Source of the DNA: Chlamydiota bacterium
GTDB lineage: Bacteria; Chlamydiota; Chlamydiia; Chlamydiales; Rhabdochlamydiaceae
Direction: 5' to 3'
Assembly (NCBI GenBank): GCA_022614855.1
Contig: JAKEHU010000001.1
Span: 1-64,000 of the forward strand
DNA: 64,000 bases
Each line of letters opens with the position of its first letter. The first letter of the stretch is position 1. The notes beneath the pieces are model-generated. The model ran no database searches. It was not told where the DNA came from and saw only the letters and a program-made list of their open reading frames with translations. This document shows, piece after piece, positions 33,757-42,993 of this stretch. A program made the position numbers and the translations under genes.

Positions 33757-33922
33757 ATGAACTTATCCGCAAATTCTAAAACTTGCTTTTCGTATCTTTT
33801 TCATCATATTTTCATGCCACCTCTTGGCCTACTTATACAAGTATGTCCTTCGAAGCGGCATGAAAACCTGATGGAAAAAACTTACAAAAATCAAATTTCT
33901 TATAATTTACAGATAAGTTCAT
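33757..33922. repeat. Long imperfect palindrome ending at the cdsC start codon
   Basis: Left arm ATGAACTTATC (33757-33767); right arm GATAAGTTCAT (33912-33922), whose last two bases begin the cdsC ATG (33921). Pairing continues inward, with TTTTCATGCC on the left and GGCATGAAAA on the right, and further symmetric words between (TTGGCC/TACTTATACAAGTA). The element is about 166 bases. The start codon of the secretin lies within the arm, so any hairpin in the mRNA could hide it; no Shine-Dalgarno is obvious. Confidence 0.75.
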
Positions 33923-36900
33923 GAAAGAAATATTTTGGAAACACTTATTCTCTTTTATCTGCCTCCTTAACTTCTCTACTATCCATTTTGTTTCAGCAGA
34001 AGACACGCCAAAATCTGCCGATCTCATCAGTGATGAAAAACTCATTTCATCCATGCAAAAACCTGTCTCTTCAGAAGTTGGCTGGTCTCTTTTTCATTCA
34101 AAGGACTCCGATGAAAATCGATATGTCATCAATTTTAACAATGTATCAATCATCGAATATATTCGATTCATCAACAAGATTACCGGTTTTAATTTTGTAT
34201 TTGAGGAAACAGATTTGCAATTTTCTGTGACAATTGTCTCAGAAGAACCCATCACAATAAAAAATATCTTATCTGCTCTTGTGCAGACACTTCGGATTCA
34301 TAACTTAAAATTGCTACAGCAAGATCACAGCTTTCTCATCACTGGAAGTCCAGATGTAACCCAACTTCCTCCAGCAATGAATGGAGAAAAAATAGATGAA
34401 GAAAAAAACCCAATCATCACTCGTGTACTTAGAATCAGAAACTCCAACATTAGTTCCATTGCTTCAATTTTGAAACCGATGGTGTCAAAGGCAGCGATCT
34501 TAGAAACGATCAATGAATCAAAACAGATCATCATCACAGACATTGCAACAAATATCGAAAACATTTGCAATCTCTTGCAATTGATTGATGCACCCCATTC
34601 TCTCTATGAAATAGATAGTTATAAAGCCAAACATCTTCCACTGCAAACGCTAATTCGATTATCTGAGCAGATCATTTCTCCTCTGAAACAGGGAAATGAG
34701 CTGATTTTTGTTCCACAGGGAGAAACCAATACCATTTACCTCATTTCTACTCCCTACCTCATTGAAAGGGCTGTAGAAATTTTAGAAGATCTCGATACAC
34801 AGCCTAAAAACTTATCGGAAGTTGCTCTAACCAATGAAAGGATTTTTTTATATAAAATCCAGGCTAAATCTGCAAAAGAGTTGACCGATGCCTTAGAGCA
34901 AATTGCAGATGATTTAGAAGACTATTCAGCCCCAGCCTTTAAACTCATTGCTGCCTTAAAAAATGTAAAAACCATCAAACATACCAACTCCCTTCTCTTC
35001 ATTACAGACAGTGACACTGAGGCAAAAATCATTGAAATTTTGAAAACTCTGGATAGCCCTTCTGCTTTCGGAAATTTCTTTATCTATAAATTGCGAAAAG
35101 GAGGAAGAGAGCAAGTTGAAAATTCTCTCAAAGAGCTGGCGAAAAGCATTAAAAAAAGCGATGTGGATCGCGATCTTGTAGAAGCAATCCATACAATGAA
35201 ATATATCGATGAGACAAATTCTTTAATTTTTACTGGAACTGATGAAGCATTGAAAAAACTTAGTGATCTACTTCCTACTTTCGATACTGCTGCTTCAGAT
35301 TTTTCTCCATCAAGCCATTACTGGCTTTACACACCTCAATACCTAAGCGGAAAAGAGTTGGAAGCCGCCATGGATGATATCAAAAAAAATCTCACCTCTT
35401 CCGGCCTTTCCGACCACGCCCTCTTGAATACAATAAAATCCATGAAGTGGGTTCCTTCAACAAATACCCTTCTTTTTACAGGGGATCCCAATTCTTTAGG
35501 AGAAGTACAAGCGATGATCAAACTCATCGATGTGGCAACAAGCTCTCCTTCGCAAATTTTTATCTATCAACCCAAATACGTCTCTCGAGATCGAATTGAA
35601 GAAGCACTAGATGAATTGACAGAAAAATTAGATCCAAAAAATCTAGGAGATCGCAATTTAGCTTTTGCCATCGACAAGCTATCTTGGATTAAAGAAAGCC
35701 AATCTTTTCTCTTTAAAGCAGACCCCTCAACAATTGAAAAATTGCGAACTTTTTTAGCAGATATTGATAGTGTTAGAGAGGGGGAAGTAACAGGACAAGC
35801 TTTTTTTCTTTACGATCTGAAATATGCAGATGGCCATGCAGTCATAGACCATCTCGACAAAATTGCAAAAAATCTATCCGAAGAGGATCCAGATCAAAAT
35901 GGAGTCATTCAGGCAATCGATGACATCACATATTTGAAAGATACCAACTCTCTTCTTTTGACAGGATCTCCTAAATCGATCGAAGAAGTAAAAAAGCTAA
36001 TTGGACAAATCGATTCACCTGAGTCAAAAGCTACAGCTGCTGAAAAAACCTCTTTTTTCATCTATAAACCCCTTCACCTTTCTTCAGACACCATTACAAA
36101 GGCTCTGAAAGAAACAGCAAAGGATTTAAAGTCTGCCGGCTTAATCGATCAAAATCTACTTCAATCGATTGAATCAGTCCGTTATGTCGAAACGACCGAT
36201 TCACTGGTATTCACAGGCACAGAAGATTCTTTAGAAAAAACAAAGGCAATTTTAAAAACAATTGATGCACCCTCTTCTAAGGAGTTTTCCTTAGGAGAAA
36301 TTGCTGGACAAACTTTTTTAATCTACAAAGTCCAACATGCCTCTATCAACGTTTTATTAAGCCTCTTAAAAAATATTGCTCATAACCTGCAGAAAACAGA
36401 CCCTCACGGCAATCGACTTCTCGTTCAAGCAATTGAAAATGCAAAAGTCATTAAAGAAACTAAATCGATTCTTTTTACAGGCCCTGCTAGCACTCTTGAA
36501 AAAATTAATGCCATTCTAAAACAGCTGGATGTCCCTTCTGGAGTTCCTGCTGATCTTGGACAAATTGGAAGAGAAGCAAATACCTTTGTCATCTATCAAC
36601 CTCAATATGTAAAAGGCGACGAACTCATTTCGATCATGGGGGATTTTGAGCAAAATCTAAAATTATCTGGTGTTCGAGATCCCGGCCTTTTTGAAACGAT
36701 TGATAATCTGAAATACTTAGATAAAAAGGGATACATTTTAATTTCTGGAGATCAAACCTCTGTTGCAAAAGTAGAAGAACTTTTGAAAAAATTTGACGTG
36801 CCAACTGGGGAAGAAGGCGCCTTAGATGCCTTAACGAAATTGCAAACTAGTTTTCTCGTCTATAAACTTCATTATCACTCTGGTGCCGAAATCCAAACTG

Positions 36901-38051
36901 CGCTAAAACAGATCGCCCAAGAAATGAGCGCTGCTGCTGACGGGATAAACAAAAATTTGATTTCCGCAATCAACTCCGTTCAATGGATCAAAATCACCAA
37001 TTCACTTCTAGCTACAGGAACACCGGATGTCTTAAACCAACTTAAAGAATTGATTGAAAGTGTTGACGTTCCTTTAAGACAGGTATTCATTGAAGTGCTC
37101 ATTATCCAAACCACTTTAGGCAACAGCCAGGATTTTGGTTTGCAATGGGGCGGAAAGGTGCAATATCTAAGCCGATTTGCAGGAAGTTTCAACAATTTTC
37201 AGACAGATAATCCACTGCCTACAAGTCCTACACCAGTGGTATTCCCTCTTCAAAATGCATTAAGTTCTGTAAATGCGACAAGAACTCCGGTCGCCACAGA
37301 TATCCCAGCTCCCAGTACCTCTCTGGGTGGCTTTGATCTTGGCATCATTGGAGATATCATTTTACACAAAGGCCGCTCTTTCCTTTCACTTGCCTCTCTT
37401 GTCAGTGCACTCCAAACCGATACCGATTCAGTCATCGTGATGAATCCAAAAATCATTGGACAAGACAATAAACAATCGACCATTTTTGTCGGAGAAAATA
37501 TCCCTTTTGTCGGCTCCCTTGTTCAGACAACTAGCTTCACTTCTCAAACTGCTTCCAACATCGAATATCGAGATGTTGGGTTGAATCTGACTATTACACC
37601 GATTTTAGGAACAGATGATATCGTCACTTTAGACATTGCAAATGACATTACCTCTCAGGTTGCCAATACGACAACTGGTGTTAGCGGTGTGCAAGGTCTT
37701 CAAACAAGCCACACGAGTCTAAGTGCAAGAGTTCACATTCCCAATAACCACTTTGTTGCCTTAAGCGGCATGCTTCGAGATGAAAAAGCTCATTTTAAAG
37801 CAGGGATTCCCTGCATCGGTGGATTGCCTTTGATTGGCGCCTTCTTTAGCAATGTGGTTAGAAATGATAATAAGAATAATATCATCTTCTTCATTAGACC
37901 CTCCATCATCGATTCCGTAGAGGAATATAAGAAAATTACACAACATCAAGAAGAACTCTTTAAAGAACAGTCAATTCTCCCCGTCATTAAAGAAGAAATA
38001 GATGAGGGAATCAACATAGTAAAGACCCCAGAAGATGAATCCTCTCCTTAG
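33921..38051 (+). CDS. cdsC: T3SS outer-membrane secretin CdsC (SctC), expanded by nine tandem repeats
   Basis: A 1376-residue secretin, far longer than the about 920-residue Chlamydia protein. A signal peptide ends around residue 26 (...NFSTIHFVSAEDTP). After an N0-like domain and N1-like Secretin_N modules come about nine tandem copies (about residues 300-1055) of a 75-90-residue unit. Each unit has a FIYK/FLIY strand, a helix, an NSLLFTG strand, and a helix ending in IDxPS. Then comes the secretin core (QVFIEVLIIQTTLGNSQDFG ... GENIPFVGS ... ATIFFIRP-like end, here NIIFFIRPSIID). Secretins form the outer-membrane ring; the added modules would lengthen the periplasmic cylinder. The next gene overlaps by 17 bases. 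Confidence 0.92.
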   Translation: MKEIFWKHLFSFICLLNFSTIHFVSAEDTPKSADLISDEKLISSMQKPVSSEVGWSLFHSKDSDENRYVINFNNVSIIEYIRFINKITGFNFVFEETDLQFSVTIVSEEPITIKNILSALVQTLRIHNLKLLQQDHSFLITGSPDVTQLPPAMNGEKIDEEKNPIITRVLRIRNSNISSIASILKPMVSKAAILETINESKQIIITDIATNIENICNLLQLIDAPHSLYEIDSYKAKHLPLQTLIRLSEQIISPLKQGNELIFVPQGETNTIYLISTPYLIERAVEILEDLDTQPKNLSEVALTNERIFLYKIQAKSAKELTDALEQIADDLEDYSAPAFKLIAALKNVKTIKHTNSLLFITDSDTEAKIIEILKTLDSPSAFGNFFIYKLRKGGREQVENSLKELAKSIKKSDVDRDLVEAIHTMKYIDETNSLIFTGTDEALKKLSDLLPTFDTAASDFSPSSHYWLYTPQYLSGKELEAAMDDIKKNLTSSGLSDHALLNTIKSMKWVPSTNTLLFTGDPNSLGEVQAMIKLIDVATSSPSQIFIYQPKYVSRDRIEEALDELTEKLDPKNLGDRNLAFAIDKLSWIKESQSFLFKADPSTIEKLRTFLADIDSVREGEVTGQAFFLYDLKYADGHAVIDHLDKIAKNLSEEDPDQNGVIQAIDDITYLKDTNSLLLTGSPKSIEEVKKLIGQIDSPESKATAAEKTSFFIYKPLHLSSDTITKALKETAKDLKSAGLIDQNLLQSIESVRYVETTDSLVFTGTEDSLEKTKAILKTIDAPSSKEFSLGEIAGQTFLIYKVQHASINVLLSLLKNIAHNLQKTDPHGNRLLVQAIENAKVIKETKSILFTGPASTLEKINAILKQLDVPSGVPADLGQIGREANTFVIYQPQYVKGDELISIMGDFEQNLKLSGVRDPGLFETIDNLKYLDKKGYILISGDQTSVAKVEELLKKFDVPTGEEGALDALTKLQTSFLVYKLHYHSGAEIQTALKQIAQEMSAAADGINKNLISAINSVQWIKITNSLLATGTPDVLNQLKELIESVDVPLRQVFIEVLIIQTTLGNSQDFGLQWGGKVQYLSRFAGSFNNFQTDNPLPTSPTPVVFPLQNALSSVNATRTPVATDIPAPSTSLGGFDLGIIGDIILHKGRSFLSLASLVSALQTDTDSVIVMNPKIIGQDNKQSTIFVGENIPFVGSLVQTTSFTSQTASNIEYRDVGLNLTITPILGTDDIVTLDIANDITSQVANTTTGVSGVQGLQTSHTSLSARVHIPNNHFVALSGMLRDEKAHFKAGIPCIGGLPLIGAFFSNVVRNDNKNNIIFFIRPSIIDSVEEYKKITQHQEELFKEQSILPVIKEEIDEGINIVKTPEDESSP

Positions 38052-38979
38052 AGTGTGTTTTCTCCTTGTTTTGCTTTTTTTCTCTAGCTGCTCTAGAGTC
38101 CCTGAGGAGCTTCATCCAAAAATTCAATATTGCGTTCAAGAACAGTACCTCCAAAGCCTTTCTTCCCCTTTTTCTCCACTGCATGAATGGGAGAAAAATC
38201 AAGATTGGGGGAAGGAGTACATGATTGGACTTCATTTTGCAAAAAATTTAGACCTCTACCGCGCCATAACCGCTTTCAAAAGAGCAGAAATTCTGATTCC
38301 TTCAAATTTTGAAGAGAGAAAATTAGAAATCGAATATGAAATTCTTCTCTGCTACTACCTTGGAAAAAAATATGAAGAGGTGGAACAATTTTTTTGTGAA
38401 TCAAAATTACAATGGGCAAAAACAGATTTTCCCGCCTTTCATGATCTACTCCTCATTCTCCACGACACCTACCAAAACCTTGGAAAAGAGGAAAAGACCT
38501 GTCAAATCCGCCAACTGATCCAACAGCATTATCCGCAAACCTATGAAAAGTTGACCATCTCCACTGCAATGATCACAGCGGACTTTCCTGAGCTTAACTG
38601 TCTTTCAAAGACAAACCCTTATCTTGAAAACTTCCTCGCCTGCTATGAATCAAAAAAAAAATCCATTGTCAAAGCAAAAACCCTCAATATGATCCTTCCT
38701 GGAGCTGGTTATCTCTATCTTGGTCAAACCCAAACCGGCATTACTGCTCTTCTTGTGAATGGACTTTTCATTGCCGCTGCCGTATATTTTTTTGGACAAG
38801 GAGAAGTTGCAGCAGGGATCATCACCTCCAGCTTTGAAGCAGGTTGGTATTTTGGTGGAATTTATGGAGCAGGTCATGAAGCTAAATTTCATAATGAAAG
38901 ATTATATGAGAAGCTAGCTTGTCCAGTCATGCAGCAACAAAAACTATTTCCTGTTATCCTATTCAAATATGCGTTTTAG
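38035..38979 (+). CDS. Lipoprotein with TPR region and C-terminal membrane hairpin
   Basis: A 314-residue protein. The N-terminus is a lipoprotein signal (LLVLLFFSSCS, lipobox Cys19). A helical, TPR-like middle (about 45-170) follows, with the pattern GLHFAKNLDLYRAITAFKRA. The C-terminal third has hydrophobic hairpins starting MILPGAGYLYLGQTQTGITA (TM2/DUF5683-like LPGxGxxYxG motif) and AAAVYFFGQGEVAAGII. It overlaps cdsC by 17 bases and the YidD-like gene by 11, so the three are one transcription unit. LPGAG-type proteins are often found beside YidD. A role in outer-membrane assembly of the secretin (pilotin-like) is tempting but unproven. Confidence 0.65.
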   Translation: MNPLLRVCFLLVLLFFSSCSRVPEELHPKIQYCVQEQYLQSLSSPFSPLHEWEKNQDWGKEYMIGLHFAKNLDLYRAITAFKRAEILIPSNFEERKLEIEYEILLCYYLGKKYEEVEQFFCESKLQWAKTDFPAFHDLLLILHDTYQNLGKEEKTCQIRQLIQQHYPQTYEKLTISTAMITADFPELNCLSKTNPYLENFLACYESKKKSIVKAKTLNMILPGAGYLYLGQTQTGITALLVNGLFIAAAVYFFGQGEVAAGIITSSFEAGWYFGGIYGAGHEAKFHNERLYEKLACPVMQQQKLFPVILFKYAF

Positions 38980-39361
38980 GTTTTTTTTCATCCTTTGTTT
39001 CTTAAATTGTTGTGCATTTGCAGAAAAAGGATATATTCCACCATGGGGAAAAGATAGCGATTTAATTTCCCAAAATCCAGCGCAGCCTAACCCGCCACCT
39101 CCAAATATGTCTCCCATGGCAAAACTGGGAGAAATGGTTGTGACATTCCATCAAAAATATATCACACAAATCGATGGACCAAGAAGCCACTATAAACCCA
39201 GCTCCTCAGAATATATGAAACAATCGATAAGAAAACATGGATTCATCAAGGGTTTTATCATGGGATGTGATCGATTACTTCGAGAAAATGGGGATCCTTG
39301 GATTTATCGAACAGTTCACTACGATGGAAAAATCTTCAAATGGGATCCTCCACCCGATTAA
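38969..39361 (+). CDS. yidD: YidD-like membrane protein insertion factor
   Basis: A 130-residue protein with an N-terminal hydrophobic signal or anchor (FFFILCFLNCCAFAEKG), then a Pro/Asn-rich linker (about 30-50) and a YidD core (FHQKYITQIDGPRSHYKPSS, SEYMKQSIRKHGFIKGFIMG, CDRLLRENGDPW). YidD helps insert membrane proteins via YidC, but the typical family members have no cleaved signal and keep more cysteines (for example P-T-C-S). Here the second position reads PSSSEY. The signal and linker suggest a diverged, possibly periplasmic, derivative. It overlaps the preceding lipoprotein gene and ends the T3SS cluster. Confidence 0.7.
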   Translation: MRFRFFFILCFLNCCAFAEKGYIPPWGKDSDLISQNPAQPNPPPPNMSPMAKLGEMVVTFHQKYITQIDGPRSHYKPSSSEYMKQSIRKHGFIKGFIMGCDRLLRENGDPWIYRTVHYDGKIFKWDPPPD

Positions 39362-39453
39362 GAGACTGTTGTTGAATTAAGCTTCTGTCGATTTTTGGGT
39401 TCTTTTGAGCCGCTTTTCAACTTCAAATTGCAGGGGTCATATACTTTCTTCTA
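39361..39453. repeat. Half copy of the palindromic element (same family as 50662-50838)
   Basis: The bases AGAGACTGTTGTTGAATTAA followed by CTGTCGATTTTTGGGTTCTT and TTGAGCCGCTTTTCAACTTC closely match both arms of the element at 50662-50838 (AGAGATTGTTAACGAATTTA; TTGACCGCTTTTCGACTTCA). The similarity continues to ATATACTTTCTT, inside the last codons of der. The second arm is missing, so this is a half element. It fills the gap between the convergent yidD-like gene and der, and encodes the final about ten codons of der antisense to the element. Confidence 0.65.
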
Positions 39454-40760
39454 GCCCGCATTTTTAGTTTGAAATGAAGAGCAACACCTTGAAAACCGTG
39501 CTCTTTCCGAAACTGATTGACCAGATATTTTTTATAAGAGTCCAACATGAGCTCTGGATAATTGACAAATAGGACAAATTCTGGAGGTTTGGTAGAGACT
39601 TGCGTTGCATAATAAATGCGAAGCCTTTTTCCCTGAATCATAGGAGGATGGTATTTTCTAATTGTCTCTTCAAAGAATTTGTTCAATTGACCCGTTGAAA
39701 TCCTGTGGCTATTGTCTTGAACTATCTCTTGTATCAGTGTGTATAAGTTATCTAAATTTTTTCCCTCTTTGGCTGAAACAAAAAGTTTAGGAGCAAATTG
39801 CAAAAAGGCGACCTCGTCTTGCAGGGCTAAATTGCAATGTTCCATCCGTTTGCCATGAGTAAGATCCCATTTATTAAAAAGAACGATGCATCCTTTCCCC
39901 AATTCTTCTATCTCTTTTGCAATTCGTTTTTCCGCTGATGTAATCCCCTCTAAACTATTGACAACAAGAAGACAAATATCAGCCCTTTCTATCGCCTCTT
40001 TTGTTCGAATCGCAGCAAATTTATCGATCACATCACTTTCACTCTTTTTGCGTCGTATCCCAGCAGTATCGATAAAGGTAAAATTTGTTCCATCAACTGA
40101 AATGGTTACATCGATCGGGTCACGTGTTGTTCCCGGCTTAGCATCCACAAGAGATCTCTCTTCATTGAAAAGAAAGTTAAGTAGAGTGGATTTTCCCACA
40201 TTTGGCCTTCCTACAATGGCAACTTTGATCGAATCCGTTGGAATAATTTCATGAGAATCCGCTTCCACTCCTTCTAAAGCAGTTTCCATGAGTTCCGCAA
40301 TTTGAAATCCATGCAAAGCAGACACTCCCACAATGGTTGGAATGGCTAAGTTGTGAAACTGATGGATGAGATGGAGCTCATCCAGACGGTCTATTTTGTT
40401 GACTGCTAAAATAATTTTTTTATTTGTCTTATGGAGCTTTTTCGCAATTTCCTCATCCAATTGGATAGGACCAGCATGTCCATCCACAACAAAAACAAAT
40501 AAGTCTGCTTCCTCAATGGCCTTTTCTGTTTGCTGCAAAATCTGTTTTTGAAAAGTTGCTTTAGAATGAGGATCAATCCCCCCCGTATCGATTGCAATGA
40601 AAGGAGTGCCAAAACATTCCCCTTGCGCATAGATGCGATCTCGGGTAACTCCCTCTTTTGCATCTACGATGGCAATTCTCTTTTGACAGAGACGATTAAA
40701 GATGGCCGATTTGCCAACATTAGGTCTGCCGACAATCGCAATTTTAATAACCTGAGACAT
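39423..40760 (-). CDS. der: GTPase Der (EngA), ribosome assembly
   Basis: A 445-residue protein with two tandem GTPase domains, each with its P-loop: GRPNVGKSAIF at about 10-20 and GRPNVGKSTLL at about 184-194. Each is followed by switch regions (DTGGIDPHS, DTAGIRRKK) and NKxD motifs (NKID, NKWD). The C-terminal KH-like domain (RKYHPPMIQGKRLRIYYATQ ... FRKEHGFQGVAL) is complete. Der is essential for 50S subunit assembly. The last dozen codons lie inside the half palindrome at 39361-39453, so its exact C-terminus may have been changed by the element. Confidence 0.96.
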   Translation of the reverse strand: MSQVIKIAIVGRPNVGKSAIFNRLCQKRIAIVDAKEGVTRDRIYAQGECFGTPFIAIDTGGIDPHSKATFQKQILQQTEKAIEEADLFVFVVDGHAGPIQLDEEIAKKLHKTNKKIILAVNKIDRLDELHLIHQFHNLAIPTIVGVSALHGFQIAELMETALEGVEADSHEIIPTDSIKVAIVGRPNVGKSTLLNFLFNEERSLVDAKPGTTRDPIDVTISVDGTNFTFIDTAGIRRKKSESDVIDKFAAIRTKEAIERADICLLVVNSLEGITSAEKRIAKEIEELGKGCIVLFNKWDLTHGKRMEHCNLALQDEVAFLQFAPKLFVSAKEGKNLDNLYTLIQEIVQDNSHRISTGQLNKFFEETIRKYHPPMIQGKRLRIYYATQVSTKPPEFVLFVNYPELMLDSYKKYLVNQFRKEHGFQGVALHFKLKMRARRKYMTPAI

Positions 40761-40766
40761 GAAGTT

Positions 40767-42908
40767 TTAATCGATTGCCCATGTAAGTTTTGTAATGGGA
40801 AATCCTGTAGGAGTATACTCTACTTCAAGAATAACATCTAGGACAGGTCCAAGAATACCTTCTCCACTAGTACTCATAAAGTCAAATTTAAAATTTATTT
40901 TAATTTTCAATTCCCTATAGGTACTCACATCTAAGGTATTCAGGTTTAAGGTGTCTAGATCTAAGGTATCCAGATCGAAGGTGTTCAGATCTAAACGTAA
41001 ACTTCTGGCTGAGATAAAATAATTTGATTCTGCAGAAACCAAGAGCTTTGAAAAATAGGAAAAAATCTTATTGAATATCGTCTGATTGAGAAGAGCCATA
41101 ATCTCTATCACTTTCTTATGCCTATTTTCAGAAGGAATAGAAAAAGATTTTATAGAATTAGAAATAATTCCATATAAATGAGCAGAAACATTTTTAACCT
41201 TATTAGGATAAAATAAATTTCCATTGATATAGCGCTCAAATTCTCCATTTGTTCCGATTCTTGGCCAATCTTTATTCACTAAATCGACCATTTCATTTGC
41301 ACTGTTTTCTTTTAAGGATTGAATAAACGATATAGGCAATAAAATTGTCTCTTTTCCAAATGATTTTACCCTTTGCAATTGTGCGATAAATTCTTCCGGT
41401 TTTGTTGCATGTCTTAAAAGTGCAAGTGTTTCAAATTTCTCATCTTCTTTAGAAAAGAGACCAGCAGAGTGAAAAATAAAGAGGGTTTTTAACATCCCTT
41501 CATTTTCACGATGTTCTAATATCTTTTTTCCATCATCCATTAGAAGTTTATGAAATTGCTTTTTTAATTTTTTTAGAGATTCTTTTGCTAAATCTTGATA
41601 AGGTCGCTCCTGATTTTCTATTCCTTTAAAACTCCAAGCTGTAGAATAGAATTGCTGCTCAACTTCTTCTGGAAAGAGAATTACCTCGTTGCCACTTCTA
41701 TAAAAAATATGATCATATTTTAGTAACAAACTCCTCAAAAATTCATTCAATAAAATTCTTCGGTTCATATCAATTTTGCTATCTTTATTCTTTTGATACT
41801 CCACAAGGAAATCAATGATTGCTGAGATTCCATACAAGGATTTGCTCTTTTTTAGAGCCTCCAATTCAGATGTAGAAAGGGGAAATTCTTTGATAAAATT
41901 GTCAAACTGTTTTTCGAACTCTTTTGGAAGATGTTCTCTTCTTGTTCCCTGTTTGTGAATTGTTCCGGATAAATGGGATAAACGAGTTTCGAGATAGGTA
42001 AAACCATGCTCTATCCTATCTTTCATACTATTTGTGCCAGCTATTTCAGGTTTCATAAAAAGCCAGCTTGACCCCTCATGCCACTCTATTTCGCCAAAAT
42101 GAATTGTTTTAAATTTCCCTGGAAGGCGGATTTCTCCTTTTTCTGGTTTTACATCAAAGCCATATCCCTTTTTAAATTCCCTTTGCTCTTTACGAAGAGA
42201 GCTAAAATGGGTAGAACCCCTCTCATAAACTCCTTCAGCTGAGAGAAGAAATTGGATAATCCTGTTATCGGGATCATGAATGCGCATCAATCCTTTACTA
42301 AAAGCCTGATCCTTTTCAATGGCAAGAGAGAGGAAATACCAAAAAATGGGAAGGACCAATTTTGCTTTTTCTTCAGAAGAAAGTGTCCGTATTGCTACCT
42401 TTTTCAGCTCCTCCTGTTCTTTGTGAAGAGAAGGAATCAATTCTTCTATTATCCTGATTACTTGGTCTCTGTTCTCTATCACGCCATATCCCTTCTTCAA
42501 CCCATCGAGCTCGCCTTGAAGGAAAAAAATCCATTTCTCTTTTTCTCGGATTAATTTTTCTTTTTCTTTTTGAGGAAGATATTCTACCGATGATTCTTGC
42601 TGTAGAATCGCTTGAACTGCTTCTCTTCCCTTCTCAACGATCTTTAAGACCTCCTCAATTGGATAGGAGGGGCAATTTTCTTGAATGTATTTTTCCAGCT
42701 TTGCCTGTTCTTGTTTATGTGTAGCTGTGCCGTTAAGGCTCGTTATTTTAGAAGCTAAATGGGATTGATTTTTATAAGATCCTGAGAATAAGTCGTTTAA
42801 AAATTCTAGAATCTTGTGAAAGAAGTCGGAAATCCAAGACCGATTCTCATGCGGTATAAAGTTATCGATCTTAGTATCGATTTTTGTAAAATGAACTGAA
42901 TCAACCAT
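40767..42908 (-). CDS. Large hypothetical protein with a pentad-repeat segment
   Basis: A 713-residue protein of unknown family. I start it at the ATG at 42908 (MVDSVHF); an upstream TTG would add two residues. It is charged and mainly helical with no signal peptide or membrane helix. A short repeat segment near the C-terminus (about 645-670: DLDTLDLDTLNLNTLDV) is encoded by a 15-base tandem repeat at 40928-40997. It starts 85 bases from the SNF2 gene and stops 6 bases from der. Lacking known domains, it could be a T3SS substrate or a host-interaction protein; there is no direct evidence. Confidence 0.7.
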   Translation of the reverse strand: MVDSVHFTKIDTKIDNFIPHENRSWISDFFHKILEFLNDLFSGSYKNQSHLASKITSLNGTATHKQEQAKLEKYIQENCPSYPIEEVLKIVEKGREAVQAILQQESSVEYLPQKEKEKLIREKEKWIFFLQGELDGLKKGYGVIENRDQVIRIIEELIPSLHKEQEELKKVAIRTLSSEEKAKLVLPIFWYFLSLAIEKDQAFSKGLMRIHDPDNRIIQFLLSAEGVYERGSTHFSSLRKEQREFKKGYGFDVKPEKGEIRLPGKFKTIHFGEIEWHEGSSWLFMKPEIAGTNSMKDRIEHGFTYLETRLSHLSGTIHKQGTRREHLPKEFEKQFDNFIKEFPLSTSELEALKKSKSLYGISAIIDFLVEYQKNKDSKIDMNRRILLNEFLRSLLLKYDHIFYRSGNEVILFPEEVEQQFYSTAWSFKGIENQERPYQDLAKESLKKLKKQFHKLLMDDGKKILEHRENEGMLKTLFIFHSAGLFSKEDEKFETLALLRHATKPEEFIAQLQRVKSFGKETILLPISFIQSLKENSANEMVDLVNKDWPRIGTNGEFERYINGNLFYPNKVKNVSAHLYGIISNSIKSFSIPSENRHKKVIEIMALLNQTIFNKIFSYFSKLLVSAESNYFISARSLRLDLNTFDLDTLDLDTLNLNTLDVSTYRELKIKINFKFDFMSTSGEGILGPVLDVILEVEYTPTGFPITKLTWAID
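40928..40997. repeat. 15-bp tandem repeat inside the 713-aa gene
   Basis: About four and a half copies of a 15-base unit (consensus GATCTAAGGTATTCA, minus strand coding D-L-D/N-T-L/F) run head to tail. The copies differ at a few bases, so the array is not fresh, but the protein keeps a strict five-residue period. Length differences between strains are likely here. Confidence 0.7.
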
Positions 42909-42993
42909 AATCAAACTTTAAATTTTAATAAATAAATTATAACAAAACGTTCAATTATTATAAAGAAATCTTAATAATTGTGTAAATTACTGA

